A DNA stretch of 64,000 bases from Crotophaga sulcirostris (Eukaryota; Chordata; Aves; Cuculiformes; Crotophagidae): positions 495,718 through 559,717 of the forward strand of contig VYZB01000374.1 in assembly GCA_013397455.1 (NCBI GenBank), given 5' to 3'. Made by a program: the position numbers and the translations under genes. Of the stretch, positions 1 to 11,792 are shown piece after piece. Positions within the stretch are counted from its first letter, which is position 1. The number at the start of each line of letters is the position of its first letter. The notes below the pieces were generated by a model. The model was given only the letters and a program-made list of their open reading frames with translations. It did no database searches and was not told where the DNA came from.

Positions 1-3000
1 ATTTTACCCATGAGAAAATGCAAAAAAAAAGAGGAGAAAGAATTAAAGTTTACATTCATAGCTATGTGTTCAAAATTAAACAAAGAAAGTACTGGAAAAT
101 TCTAAGCCTGGCATGTCCAGCCCTAACCCTATTTAAGACAGTAATAAAACTCTAAAGCAGAGCAGAAGAATTTCACCCAGTGCATCAAATTCTCTTTTTA
201 GCATAACTCTACTGAAGAAAACTGAATTATGGTAGGTAACTCATAGGTGATTTGGATAACAGCACGAACACTGATGCGACGAAGCAGATGATATTTTTTT
301 TCTTAAGGTAGAAAAAAGAAAAACATCTTTGTAAAGGTGCAGAAAGGCCTCTGGCACTGACTGGCAAATGAAAGGGCTGGAGACATCAAATGTAGATAAA
401 GGTAGAGAGTAGTATACATGAAGAAAAACAATTTGAACTCTAGATGCTCAAAAATGGGCTCAGATCTGCCAGTTAACTCCCTAGGAAAGTGATCTTGCCG
501 TTAGGTAGCTCTAGGAAGTACTGCTTTGGGGGAAAAAGGTCATGGACTCTTACAACAGGAAAGAGAACCAGAGAACACTGCATGTTTTTATGTCAGTTAT
601 AGCTCACGTGACTCGTTATTACTTTGCCACTGTTGCAGTTGAAATTATGAAATCTCTTTTAAAAATACAGCTTTAGTGTTTTTATGGTGAACATGCCAAT
701 CACAGTACTTGCAAGAAAACCTTGCTTTAGGAATGAACAGAAGTCCATAAACATCCACATATGGTCCTGCTAGTTCACTTACTGCTTGCTTTTTACCTGG
801 ACCAGCTATCTAAAAAAATTAATGAAAAATCGGTCTGAACATATGTTGCATTATTTTCAAACAGCTCTTTTGTTTGGTTTGTTTCTCCTGCTGACAGGAT
901 GCTGCATTTTTAGGAAGACAGTATGTTTTTTGACTGCTGCCTTCCTTGGAGAAGATATGGCAAGGTGGCTGGGAGGTGATGTCCTTTTCTGTGTGCAGCT
1001 GTCTGTGGGAACCACCAGCGTGTGGTGAAGCACAAAACGGAGAGGGAGGATCGCAGGTGAATTTCTGGTTTGCTCCTGTCTTACTGTGGTTTAATGATTT
1101 GACTACTAGTTATCTTGCCCATCAAGTGCCCTCTACTGCAAAACAGGCCCTGTGAGTCAGGTGCATCATCTCAGCAGGACACGTTGTTTATGAAACTGAA
1201 ATACATAATTTAATGATGCTTCAGATCAGATGCTCAGCTCATGTAAACACAAGTAGTCTCACTGAAGTCAGTCAATCTACTCTGATTGGCTTTAGGTTAG
1301 GAGCTGTCTATTTGTTCACAAACATAGTAGAAAAAAGCCTTTATTTATGCACTATTGCAAGGGCAGGAAAATCCCACACTCCCACTGGGTTGTCTCGCTG
1401 CATGCCAGAGTTCCTCAGAGCTCTGAGCTAATTTGAGAAAACACGATTAGAGAGAGTGGCATAACTGCAAAAGGATCTGTAATTCATCACCTGCCAAACA
1501 AGGGTAGTCAACACTGAAAAATGCATGAGCTCCTCTGATTTTTTTGAGCCACTGGAGCAGTGGATCACAGCGGTGTGTATCCCAGACCTCCTCCCTCCCT
1601 TCCAGGGTAGTGGCAGGGGGCTGTAAGCAGAGCTCTTTCTCTGCAGAGTTTCTTCATCCTCTGCACAGCAGCATAGTTTTTCTAGGAGTATTAGAGCATT
1701 TTAATGCCAAAATCAGTCTCTTGGGAAGTGACACCTGTGCATGTCTAAAAACCCTTGTGTAGGGAACATATTGGACCCAGATCTCCACATTCCTGATTTG
1801 GCACTCTCTAGCTCCATTTTCACTTCAGAAGCCTTTGAGGGCTACCAATGAAGCCAACCCAGCAGGGGCACTTGGGCCCTACCTACTGGAACGAGCTCTG
1901 CAGGGACAAAAGCAACTTGTTCACACACACACGCAGTGCTAGGAGTCAGTCTGGTCAAGAATACTGGGACAATATCAATAAGCAAATCCAGGTGTCTGAA
2001 GAACAGCAAAGTGCAGAAGTGAGTCCCTCCTCAGATGCCCAAATGATTCTGATACCAGTTGAGCAGGGACCTCAGGAGAGCAATTGAACCTTAGGTCTCA
2101 AAATCCATTTTTTTTTAGTTTTTGGTAGTTATTTCCCACAACAGAAATTATCAGTAGTTTAGGCCTGAATCATTATGTTCATTTAGATGTTCATTCCAGC
2201 TCTGGAAATTTTTCTGACTTGAGCCTTGATTTGTCCCTCAGATTGTGTCACATTCCACAAAAGATTCCTAGGCAATTTTAATGTGGTCATTATTGCTAAG
2301 ATAATGGCATAGAAGAAAACCTACACTGAGAACACCTTTTGAGCAGGTATTTCAAAATGAGATAATGCCACACCAGCTGTAACTGCTATAACAAAGAAAC
2401 CTTGCAGAGAAGTTATTAAATAAGAAGCAAACCTATGACATCGTTTTTTTGTGTGTGTGTGTTTTTCTAAAAAAATATATTGTTCTTTCATTCTTGAAAG
2501 AAAACTTATGCTGTCATCATTTCAGGTCATCATTTGTTATTCAAAACAGGGATTATATTTTTAAGCATAAGATTGAGTGGAAATCAAGGAGAAAGTGAGC
2601 TGCAGAAAAAAACCTATATGCTCTAATGCTATCTACTTGTACTTGTCTAAGTACAGCATGCTGTACCATCAATTAATGTAATCAATGTGATGGTATGCCC
2701 TGGGGTGTGCCACGTCTGGCAGATGTTCTGAGAACAGTCTCATTCTCTCTCACCATTACATACTGCTCAGCAGATCTTTTTGTGAAAGCTCAAGGCTCAG
2801 CCTATTACATTACTGTTAAACCTCAAAATACCTTCTTACACGTGTTACGCATGAAAGGCACCGTGAGAGAAAGCCTGGGAAACAGTCAGTGAGGAAAGAA
2901 GTGACAAAAACCCCACAACTCAACAACTCTTTATTTGCCCCACCCAAGATCCCCCAAGCCCTGGCACTGTAGAGTCAAGAACTGAAAGGGAAAAGAAGGG

Positions 3001-4686
3001 TGCATATTCCTTAATGATCACAGAAGAGATGAATTTCTCAGACTTGGATGTAGATGATAGATGATGTGGTGATGGATGGGAAAAACTCATCCTATTTTAA
3101 GAAAGGTGATCAGTAGAGCTTGTGAACATAGGGTGGCAATTGTAAGCAGTGAGTTTGTTAGTGGGTGAGGAGTCTAATGTTTTTTCTTGGGGGGTAAATT
3201 TTGAAGACTTTTTTCAGAGAAAGCTCTAGCTGACATATTAATGTTTTCATGATTAGACTCAACTGATCTGACTCAGCCCTAGGTAGCAGCTGTGAGAGTC
3301 AGAAGACACCCCTTCTGGATCAGTGTAGTAGGAAAGTTGAACCTGATAGCCAATGCAAGTGGTTACATGAAAATACATGCATTCAGAAATGTTGTTTATG
3401 CTTCTGATAGTACTTGTTTTGCACTACAGCTCAGCTAATGTTTGAAGTGAAGCTAATGACACCTTTCTGATATAGGGAAGTATCTGTGTCAGTGATGCTG
3501 CATCTATTTATGTCAATATTAATATCAAAACATATAACTTACATTCACTGCTTGGAAAGATCATTTTTATTTAACACAGGTATTTCTCTTTAGTGTCCAC
3601 AAAGGTGTTAAAATAAACTTAAATAGTCTCATTTTTACATTAGCTATTTTGTGGCAAGCAGTCCCCTTTAAATGAAAATCATAAATTGCACATGTGCTCC
3701 TGCTGGCTATTAGCTTCTAGTTAGTAGATTCTGAATTATCTTCCCAGAATGAAACGCTTACGTGAGTCACAGTTCATAACATTGCTTATTCAGCTATAGC
3801 TCTGTAATTTGAACTAATTGAGTTAAGTAATAATGTCATAGGACTTTGGAGCAGACAGTTTCTGCTCAGGCTTTAGCTCCTTGTCGTCAATTATCAACTC
3901 ACACTAATCAGTGTTACTGACACAACTGATTTCAGTGCATGGCAGTATTTATCTTACTCCTGGTTCTTATTTCAGAAGGGTAATTTACATATGGTATATG
4001 TTGTCTGCATTCATACCTTATTCCCATTATTCAAAGTGTTCCCACCTCCCCATTCTACCCTTGCCTCTTTCCTGTATTAGCCATAGTCATCTTTCAAGAT
4101 TATTTTTTAATTCAATTTAATCTATCAGTCCCATTATGTTCATCACTGAACCACAAATGCGTGTTCCGGAGTTCTCTGTTTTCCTCTCCTCCTCCTAATC
4201 AGTCATGACCACAACAGATTTCTCCTCATTCAGTCTTTGGTTGTCTACTGAATATGCTGGAGATCTCTCAGTAGAGCAGCACTGAACAGCATCGTTGGAA
4301 ATGAGAGAAAGCAGTGGATGATTGTGGCTTTACCTTACACCAGTCTGCTGAAGCTTTCAAATTCACATGTAGTTGTTGCCGATGACAAAGTATTGGAGAA
4401 GCTTTTACAGCAGCAGTATATGGATGCTATGAATAAGATAACACATTGTTCCCATTAATGATGAGGCTTAATAAGGAGGAAGCCATAAAATATATTTCAA
4501 ACCCCCACTGCATTTTGTTTATTCTCTTACTTCTTGCAGATCTCTTCAATATTGTGATTCTTTGTTATAATTTTGATACATCTAGATATCTAGTTTTATT
4601 CTAGACCTTATTTCATATTAGCCTTTTTTTCTTGCTCCTATGCCATATTAGCATAAGTAGTTTTTCTCGTACCTTTCCTGTGCCAG
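1..4686. other. Gene-free AT-rich intergenic or intronic DNA
   Basis: No exon, RNA gene or recognisable transposon is visible. Open frames are all under 80 codons, with no motif or coherent composition. The only structured tracts are a short GT run at 2451-2462 and a degenerate GAT-rich microsatellite at about 3048-3080. The segment ends where an older CR1 fragment begins. Highly diverged ancient repeats could be present but cannot be recognised by eye. Confidence 0.6.
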
Positions 4687-4922
4687 AGGACGTTTAGATT
4701 GGATATTAGGAAGAGGTTCTTCACCCAGCGGGTGGTGGAGCACTGGCACAGCTCCCCAGGGAAGCAGTCAGGGCACCCAGTCTGCCAGTATTCAAGAAGC
4801 ATTTGGGCAATGCCCTCAGTCACACAGTGTGAATGTTGGGAGCATCCTATGTTGGGAAAGGAATTGGACTCGATCATCCTTTTGGGTCCCTTCCAACTCG
4901 GGTAATTCTGCGGTTCTATGAC
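4687..4922 (+). mobile_element. CR1 LINE 3' fragment, older subfamily (ATTCTATG-type tail)
   Basis: This is the 3' end of a CR1 non-LTR retrotransposon in plus orientation, severely 5'-truncated as is usual for the family. The frame starting near 4699 reads DIRKRFFTQRVVEHWHSS, the expected C-terminus of the CR1 ORF2 (endonuclease and reverse transcriptase) protein, and then drifts out of frame. The 3' UTR holds the typical block TTGGACTCGATCATCC followed by GGGTCCCTTCCAACTC. It ends in a decayed ATTCTATG-type tail (ATTCTGCGGTTCTATG). It differs from the younger copies in this window both in protein sequence (FFTQRV against FFPERV) and in its tail, so it is a separate and probably older subfamily. 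It has no coding capacity. Confidence 0.93.
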
Positions 4923-6755
4923 AATTAACTTTTACTAACTCATTACCTATCATAAACAACAACAGCAGCAGCAACAACAACAATAACAATTGTTGTTAGA
5001 CCTTACTGCAATCCTCCATTCTGCCCAGGCTTTTCAGAAGCAGTGGTAGCTGAGGTGTACACAAAGAGAATGTGAATCTATCACAGCGTGCCGTGAAGTT
5101 GGAAATATGAGCCAGCAGTCAATCACGTCCTCTCTGTACAGAAAGAAACTGCCTAGGATTCTCACTGGCCTCCTGGCAGCATTCCTAATCTCCCTCTGCA
5201 CCTCAATAACTCACCAGCACCCCCAAACCCGTGCTGCTTCCACAAAGAGCCCCCTTGCCTTTACACAGCTTCTGCCAGACAGCTCGACAGTGTAAGTCTG
5301 AACTTCTCTCTACAACCGAAAAAATACTGTCAATTCTAGCATAAATTATATCCTCTTCAAGCACTATATCAAACACTTGGCCATGTGGGTTCCTCCCCAG
5401 TGTTACTCCCTGCCATCCCACCTCAGGGAATTTTTACTGATAGCAATTTTCTAGTTTCTTACCTATTTTTTTGGTCTTTGAATTTCTATTGTGGTGCTTT
5501 TGCAGTTGAATAAAGCAGTTACATCACGCATACTGATAATTATGCTTCCAAAATGACCCTTGTGCATCCAGCATTGCTGAAGGAAAAGTAGAGAAAAACA
5601 ACCTGCAACACAGATTGAACAAAAACCCTGTCCTTTAGCAGCAAAGCTGGCTTAAAGTATTCTTGGTTTTATCACCTTTACAGCTTGGTCCTGTATCTAT
5701 ATTGCCCCTAGACTGTGACACCCCCCCACCACCCCCAGAAAGCTAATGCAGCTTTTAGGGGCATGGACTGAAATAATTCAGATTACAAAAACCCTCAAGC
5801 GAGAGGAAAAAAAAGCAACAAGAAAACAGGTGCAATAATTTCATTTAGTGACACTGTTCAACTAGCTCCCCTCTTTTTGGGGGGTTATGACATGCCATTC
5901 TTCTGGAAAATGCTTTGTGATCTACTGATAGCTAGCAAGTAAGTATTCTGTTAGTTACAGATTTTCCTTGAGACCCACATCCTGTGTAGACAAACTTTTG
6001 TAAATGACTTGAGAGTAGCATGACTCTGGTAAATAAGTATTCCTTTCTCCATCTGCACAGGGGAGAAAAGAGGAAATCAGGCAGGTTGTTAAAGGCCACA
6101 GTGGGAAGCAGTGTCAGGTTTATGTTTTGAACTCCGGAAGATTCTGAATAACTGATTTGTCTTCAGACCACAAGCTTGCATTTCTGTCAATTTATTTGTG
6201 AGTCCTGGAATTTCTATCAGTCACTCAGCTCACGCCCCCATTCACCTTCTCTTTAAACACCTTCAGATTACATACTTCGTGTCTGCCGCCTTGTTTTCCT
6301 TCCTTGTAATGAGATGTAGAGACACTACTGAAACTCCAAGCTCCTTCTCAGAAGAAAAACATCTTGCAGAAGTTTGAAATAAATAAAATGTTTAGCAAGC
6401 CCCAAATCATTATCTCTGCAACCACAGGTCTAAAGGGCAAGGTTATTATCTGTATATTGCAAAATGTTTTCATATATATTTAATAGATTTTGTCATTTGG
6501 CCAACCAAGTGTCAGATAATTAGGACCAGTTGTACAAAAATGTTACAGCTATAGCGAAATTTCAGAGGGTTTTTTTTTTAGCAAGTTGAATGCTGAAGAA
6601 GAAGACAATACAGAACGCTTTTTTTCCACTGTATTACTCTTTCCCTCACTACAACTTTACCTTAATTTCATATGACGAGAAAGGATGCTTCATTATTTCA
6701 TCTGCTTCCTGTCAAACATTGAACCTTGTCTTACTTAAAACCCCTCCCTTCTGGA
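4923..6755. other. Gene-free stretch with CAA and C-rich simple repeats
   Basis: No gene is visible. A CAA/CAG trinucleotide tract lies at about 4954-4997, only about 30 bases after the tail of the preceding CR1 copy. It ends in a small inverted repeat, AACAATTGTTGTT. A C-rich run is at 5720-5736. The two overlapping short open frames at 5107-5421 are on opposite strands, lack any known motif and are not supported as genes. Confidence 0.55.
4954..4997. repeat. CAA/CAG trinucleotide microsatellite
   Basis: Imperfect tandem AAC units are interrupted by CAG triplets (AACAACAACAGCAGCAGC, then CAACAACAACAATAAC). The tract closes with ACAATTGTTGTT, which can pair with the repeat itself. It is close to, but does not form part of, the CR1 tail that ends at about 4922. 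Confidence 0.85.
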
Positions 6756-6989
6756 AGTTTAGGCTTGATATTAGGAAAAAGTTCTTCCCTGAAAGGGTGA
6801 GTGGCCATGGGAATGCACTGCCCGGGGAGGTGGTGGAGTCACCAACCCTGGAGGTGTTCAAGAGGAGATTGGCTGAGGCACTCAGTGCCAGGGTTTAGAT
6901 GATGGGTTGGTGTTGGTGTTGGGTTCTAGGTTGGACTCGATGATCTCAGAGGTCCTTTCCAACCTTGTGATACTGTGACACTGTGATAC
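6756..6989 (+). mobile_element. CR1 LINE 3' fragment, young family (GATACTGT-type tail)
   Basis: This is a 5'-truncated CR1 3' end. The plus-strand frame reads the ORF2 C-terminus without interruption: [20 protein letters not shown], then [20 protein letters not shown], then SARV and a stop at about 6896. A 3' UTR of about 90 bases follows, with GTTGGT hexamer repeats, the block TTGGACTCGATGATCTCAGA, and a tail of imperfect GATACTGT/GACACTGT units. In CR1 this short tail replaces poly(A) and is thought to be the reverse-transcriptase recognition site. The intact frame suggests recent insertion. It belongs to sequence group B of this window (CTAGG, CTCGATGAT, AACCTTGTG). Confidence 0.95.
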
Positions 6990-8716
6990 AGATGGCAGCA
7001 TCAGCCTTGTCCCACATCACAGGAACAAACGCCATCCACGAGGACGTTCCGTGGGCTTGCAGCAGCCATGTCCATGTGTGTGCCTCTTCTTGTCGAGACT
7101 ACTATCCATTCTGTTTCCCCAGGGTGACCTCCATAGCACTGATGGCTCCAACCTGGGCTTGAAACACTAGTTTTGATACAAAGACCTGTTCAGTTAAATG
7201 ACATACTATAAAAGAAGGCAATTTATAAGTGTATAATACAAGAGAGGATTATGGATCGCTATACTTCAATGGGAAATTCATGGATACACTCTCCTGACAT
7301 CTCAATTTGGAGCCCATGCCTCCAGATTACTTTTCCCCTCCCTGTTTTTTTTCTCCAAGCCTGGTTGTCCTTTAAAGGATCCATAACAAAACCGATTTCT
7401 GTCATCACCAAGGGCACTGCGGTTGAAAAATGAGAATACAAGTTGAAATGAACATAAATATTAGATGCTAAAATATATCACCGTTCAGAATGCAGTAGGG
7501 ACTGAGCATTGTGCAGCCCTGCATATATTCTGCAGCTTGTGACAAAGTAATTTCTGGGGTTTCTTTGAAAGATAAATAGGCTTCAGGTTCAACTATATAC
7601 TCCATTAACATGTGTAGGGCACAAATCTCAGTAAGAAAGTAGCATTTTCTCTTGCTATATCAATCTTCATGGAAACAAATAATCCATAAGAACTCCTAAA
7701 CTATGAAATGCAAAATGAGGTGCATCTAACCTCAGAATTAGCATTTGGAAACAAACCCTGCAAAACCTTTTAACCAAAGAAAGGAAATAAAATGAAAGAA
7801 GACATTTAGAAGCTTGGTGATTTTCAGAGTCAAAAATTAGAAGCCTGCCTCTCTACTCTGTAAAAGGTTTTCTGAGTCAAATCCTCTAACCCTACTCTCC
7901 ACGTAGCAGGAGACCCAGCGAGAAAGGTGTTTGGTAAGGGTCTGGGTGAGAGTTTTTATATAAAGTAACACACATTGTTAAAAGCAGACATAGTAAATTA
8001 GGCTAAAAGCAAAATGTAGTAATGGAGAATGATAAATTATGTGACAAAATATGACTATTAATCAGCATAAATTTAAGCATATAGAATAAACCAACCTTAA
8101 ACCACTGACATCTAGCCCAAAACTTCATTGAATCTATTAATGGATATTATATGAATCTGATGATTTAGTTTTAAACCTGTTCCTAGCTGTAACAAGAATG
8201 CAAGAGCTTTTTTTGTAGATTTTTACATTATAAGAGTTAAATGGAAAAGTGACTCATAAACTGGTAGCCTGTAAGGTGATTTAAATAGTACAGAAAATAA
8301 ATTGTATGCTGCTGTTTGATATTTTACAACAAGAAGAAAAAAATCAAACTAAGAAAGTACTCCCAAATCACATTTGAATGGAGGAAATACATTTTGCCAT
8401 AACACGCTGTATTCACAATATGTATAGCAAGAAGTTCTTGGAAACCTATGCTGCAGTAGCTCTTTTTCTATAAACAAAAAATCAGCCAGCCTCCTTGAAA
8501 GAAAGTATTTAGTGAGCATTATTCATCATTAGCCTTCATCAATCAGTCATCAGGTGACTGATAAGTGGGGTTATCTCTATCTGTCTCCAAGGTATAATTA
8601 CTTGTAAGGTCTTGAGCTGTGACAATGTCTTGCTCTTCAAATAATCTAATAAAATTGTAATTTAAACTGGCCTTGGCCGTGGAAAGAGCTCCAGGCACAG
8701 TAATGGCTCCGCCTTT
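6990..8716. other. Gene-free unique DNA
   Basis: AT-rich sequence without recognisable genes, transposons or strong simple repeats. A 60-codon frame on each strand at 7251-7441 overlaps itself antisense and carries no motif; both are treated as chance. Confidence 0.55.
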
Positions 8717-8905
8717 TGGGCTTGTGCTCCAAACCCTTCCCCATCTTCGTTGCTCTCCTCTGGACACACTCCAGTGTCTTGACACCCTTCTCAAACTGAG
8801 GGGCCCAGAGCTGCACACAGGACTCAAGGTGAGGCCTGGCCAGTGCCCAGTGCAGGGGGATGAGAACTTCTCTGGGCCTGCTGGCCACACTATTGCTGAT
8901 GCAGA
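8717..8905 (-). mobile_element. CR1 LINE internal fragment without 3' end
   Basis: Minus-strand CR1 DNA from inside ORF2. The minus frame reads [40 protein letters not shown], then [20 protein letters not shown], matching the same segment in the copies at 31549 and 39396. The match stops near 8717 on the side where ORF2 should continue to its C-terminus, UTR and tail. The fragment therefore lacks the 3' end that every simple CR1 insertion has. Either a deletion or rearrangement removed the 3' half, or the sequence arrived by another route. Conservation of the frame indicates that it comes from the same young family. Confidence 0.9.
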
Positions 8906-9628
8906 CGCCTCTCTGCAATCCCAGGTGAAGTTCCAAACTGACAGAAGGAGTACTTACCCACCACTGAAGTATTTTTTCATCATCTCCTTCCTAACAGCTC
9001 TCTGTGTTTGCAGTTTATCTGATTCACATTCAACTTTGACTTGCCCCACTCCTCCCACACTTTCTTTTGGGAGTCGAGGCACTCCAGGGCCAAGACCTGA
9101 AAATTTGACAGTCCAGTTAAGATCTTTTTAAACCTTAAAACAAATCCCTGTGATGGATGCAATCTCATAACTCCAATATGACCTTTTATGAATATTTTCT
9201 TCCGAATATGACCCTCTTTTATCTCAGGTCATTTCAAGCTGACTTTTTAGCTGAAAACTTTTTGAGTGATTAGTTTTTAGGAAGAAAAATGCAACATGTT
9301 TTTATGATAGCAACATTATATTTCTCAAGTTTTTTCTGCCCACCTCTCTGCAGCTCTTTGTGTCTTTCTAAAAAAATAGAAGGACAAAGATGGAATCCAT
9401 TCTTAATTTAATTTGGGTAATAAATCATTTTATCACTGTTAAACAGTGAGAGTGTGAGGAGAAAGGCAGCACAGTGCTATTTTAATAAAATAATAGCTCC
9501 CTGTTTGGGCTCAGAAACAAGGTACATATTGAAGTCTTGTTCCCAGCTCTTCCGCTTTACTGGGAACCTTGCATTTCAGGGTTTGTGCATGGTCACAGTA
9601 TAAAGAGAAATAATTTGCTCTATAATGA
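8906..9628. other. Gene-free stretch up to the first gap
   Basis: No gene is visible. A small direct duplication carries AATATGACC at 9175-9183 and again at 9205-9213, 30 bases apart. The stretch ends at a run of N. Confidence 0.5.
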
Positions 9629-10583
9629 NNNNNNNNNNNNNNNNNNNNNNNNNNNNNNNNNNNNNNNNNNNNNNNNNNNNNNNNNNNNNNNNNNNNNNNN
9701 NNNNNNNNNNNNNNNNNNNNNNNNNNNNNNNNNNNNNNNNNNNNNNNNNNNNNNNNNNNNNNNNNNNNNNNNNNNNNNNNNNNNNNNNNNNNNNNNNNNN
9801 NNNNNNNNNNNNNNNNNNNNNNNNNNNNNNNNNNNNNNNNNNNNNNNNNNNNNNNNNNNNNNNNNNNNNNNNNNNNNNNNNNNNNNNNNNNNNNNNNNNN
9901 NNNNNNNNNNNNNNNNNNNNNNNNNNNNNNNNNNNNNNNNNNNNNNNNNNNNNNNNNNNNNNNNNNNNNNNNNNNNNNNNNNNNNNNNNNNNNNNNNNNN
10001 NNNNNNNNNNNNNNNNNNNNNNNNNNNNNNNNNNNNNNNNNNNNNNNNNNNNNNNNNNNNNNNNNNNNNNNNNNNNNNNNNNNNNNNNNNNNNNNNNNNN
10101 NNNNNNNNNNNNNNNNNNNNNNNNNNNNNNNNNNNNNNNNNNNNNNNNNNNNNNNNNNNNNNNNNNNNNNNNNNNNNNNNNNNNNNNNNNNNNNNNNNNN
10201 NNNNNNNNNNNNNNNNNNNNNNNNNNNNNNNNNNNNNNNNNNNNNNNNNNNNNNNNNNNNNNNNNNNNNNNNNNNNNNNNNNNNNNNNNNNNNNNNNNNN
10301 NNNNNNNNNNNNNNNNNNNNNNNNNNNNNNNNNNNNNNNNNNNNNNNNNNNNNNNNNNNNNNNNNNNNNNNNNNNNNNNNNNNNNNNNNNNNNNNNNNNN
10401 NNNNNNNNNNNNNNNNNNNNNNNNNNNNNNNNNNNNNNNNNNNNNNNNNNNNNNNNNNNNNNNNNNNNNNNNNNNNNNNNNNNNNNNNNNNNNNNNNNNN
10501 NNNNNNNNNNNNNNNNNNNNNNNNNNNNNNNNNNNNNNNNNNNNNNNNNNNNNNNNNNNNNNNNNNNNNNNNNNNNNNNNNNN
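9629..10583. other. Assembly gap (955 N)
   Basis: An unbroken run of N. Neither flank is recognisable CR1 sequence, so the missing content cannot be guessed. Any open frame drawn through it is meaningless. Confidence 1.
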
Positions 10584-11454
10584 TTTGTTTTTTACTTTTC
10601 AAGGAAAAAAGCCCTCTAAAATAGCCTTCCATTTAAAATAAATTGATTTGGTTTGGGATGCAAATTGTGTATGAACTATGGTTGATTTTGTGTGCAAAGA
10701 CAACTCATTAAAATGTCTAGGCAGATTTAAATCGAAAATGCTACTCAAAGCTTTGTGAAAAAGTGCCTAATTTATATCATTGCTCTTCTGCTTCCAAGAG
10801 AAGTAGATGAACACTTAAAAAGAGAATTTCTTAAAAAATCAAAACATGATTTCCTAGATCACGGCCTTCTGGAATACAGGCAACAGAATACTTGCAACCT
10901 GTAAAGCTTGGCAGCCTGCAAAATTAGTTTTCAGAGATTCTTATGCTTCTGGGTGTCAGCATTGCGACAGGTGTAAACCAAAAATCAGTGTCCACCTCGG
11001 AAGCAGCCCTTCCTCAAAAAACTTTGAAAATAGCAGTTGAGGAGGAACTGAGAACTGTTCTCAGAAATCAAAAGTTACTTTTTATGATGTTCAGAGAGCC
11101 CTGGGGAGAGATTTAAAGAAGAACTGTCAGGCCAAAGTACCAGTTAAATTCTGAGAAAAAAGTTTTGCTTGACTGACTTACCAGCACTGTGAGGTGTACA
11201 ACAGCAATCTTAGGCAAATACGGGATGTTTGTGCATGTATGTGCTGTGATCTTGCTTCTCACCTGTCAAGGCTGATTCAAACTAAACAAGTCCTGACAAA
11301 CTCAGGCACATGGCAGCAATAGCTCATAATATTACTTCAAAATGGAAAGTGTGAATTTGATTTTCCTAGGTTTTGGACAGATATTAATGCCCTTTTATAT
11401 TTAAATATAAATAATTTAATATAAACCCACTATGATCCTAGAGTCAAGCATGAT
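10584..11454. other. Gene-free unique DNA
   Basis: No gene or recognised repeat. A pure AT-rich patch lies at about 11392-11426, shortly before the next CR1 copy. Confidence 0.5.
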
Positions 11455-11709
11455 TGAGGACATGGACTCATGATTCATCAGGGAAAGTTTAGGCTTGATA
11501 TTAGGAAAAAGTTCTTCCCTGAAAGGGTGATTGGCCATGGGAATGCGCTGCCCGGGGAGGTGGTGGAGTCACCAACCCTGGAGGTGTTTAAGGGGAGATT
11601 GGCTGAGGCACTCAGTGCCAGGGTTTAGATGATGGGTTGGTGTTGGTGTTGGGTTATAGGTTGGACTTGATGATCTCAGAGGTCCTCTCCAATCTTGTAA
11701 TACTGTGAT
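11455..11709 (+). mobile_element. CR1 LINE 3' fragment, young family
   Basis: The fragment starts at GAGGACATGGACTC, the stretch upstream of the ORF2 C-terminal segment in the longer copies. It then reads [40 protein letters not shown] and ALSARV in one uninterrupted frame, to a TAG at 11626-11628. The UTR follows with GTTGGT repeats and a tail reduced to about one unit (TAATACTGTGAT). Diagnostic bases are mixed. TTATAGGTTGGACTTGATGA matches group A, while AATCTTGTAATACTG is closer to group B. It may represent an intermediate subfamily or a recombinant. Confidence 0.95.
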
Positions 11710-11768
11710 CATTATGAATTATGTATTAATAATGATTAATTGCAATGATTAACTGCTGCTGCTCAAAT

Positions 11769-11792
11769 CAACGACAACTATAGTTGTCATTG
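11769..11792. repeat. 24-bp near-perfect palindrome
   Basis: The centre lies between 11780 and 11781. The inner 16 bases GACAACTATAGTTGTC are perfectly self-complementary. The outer arms add CAAC and ATTG, with one mismatched pair (C against A). In all, 11 of 12 base pairs match with no loop. It lies about 60 bases after the tail of a CR1 copy. No function can be assigned from sequence; a dimeric protein site or chance are both possible. Confidence 0.7.

Noticed and set aside
8673..9131. 152-codon plus-strand frame
   Set aside because: Its first part is antisense to the CR1 ORF2 fragment at 8717-8905; the rest is unique DNA with no motif.
9511..10641. Three frames of 338-373 codons
   Set aside because: They run almost entirely through the N gap and contain no real protein sequence.
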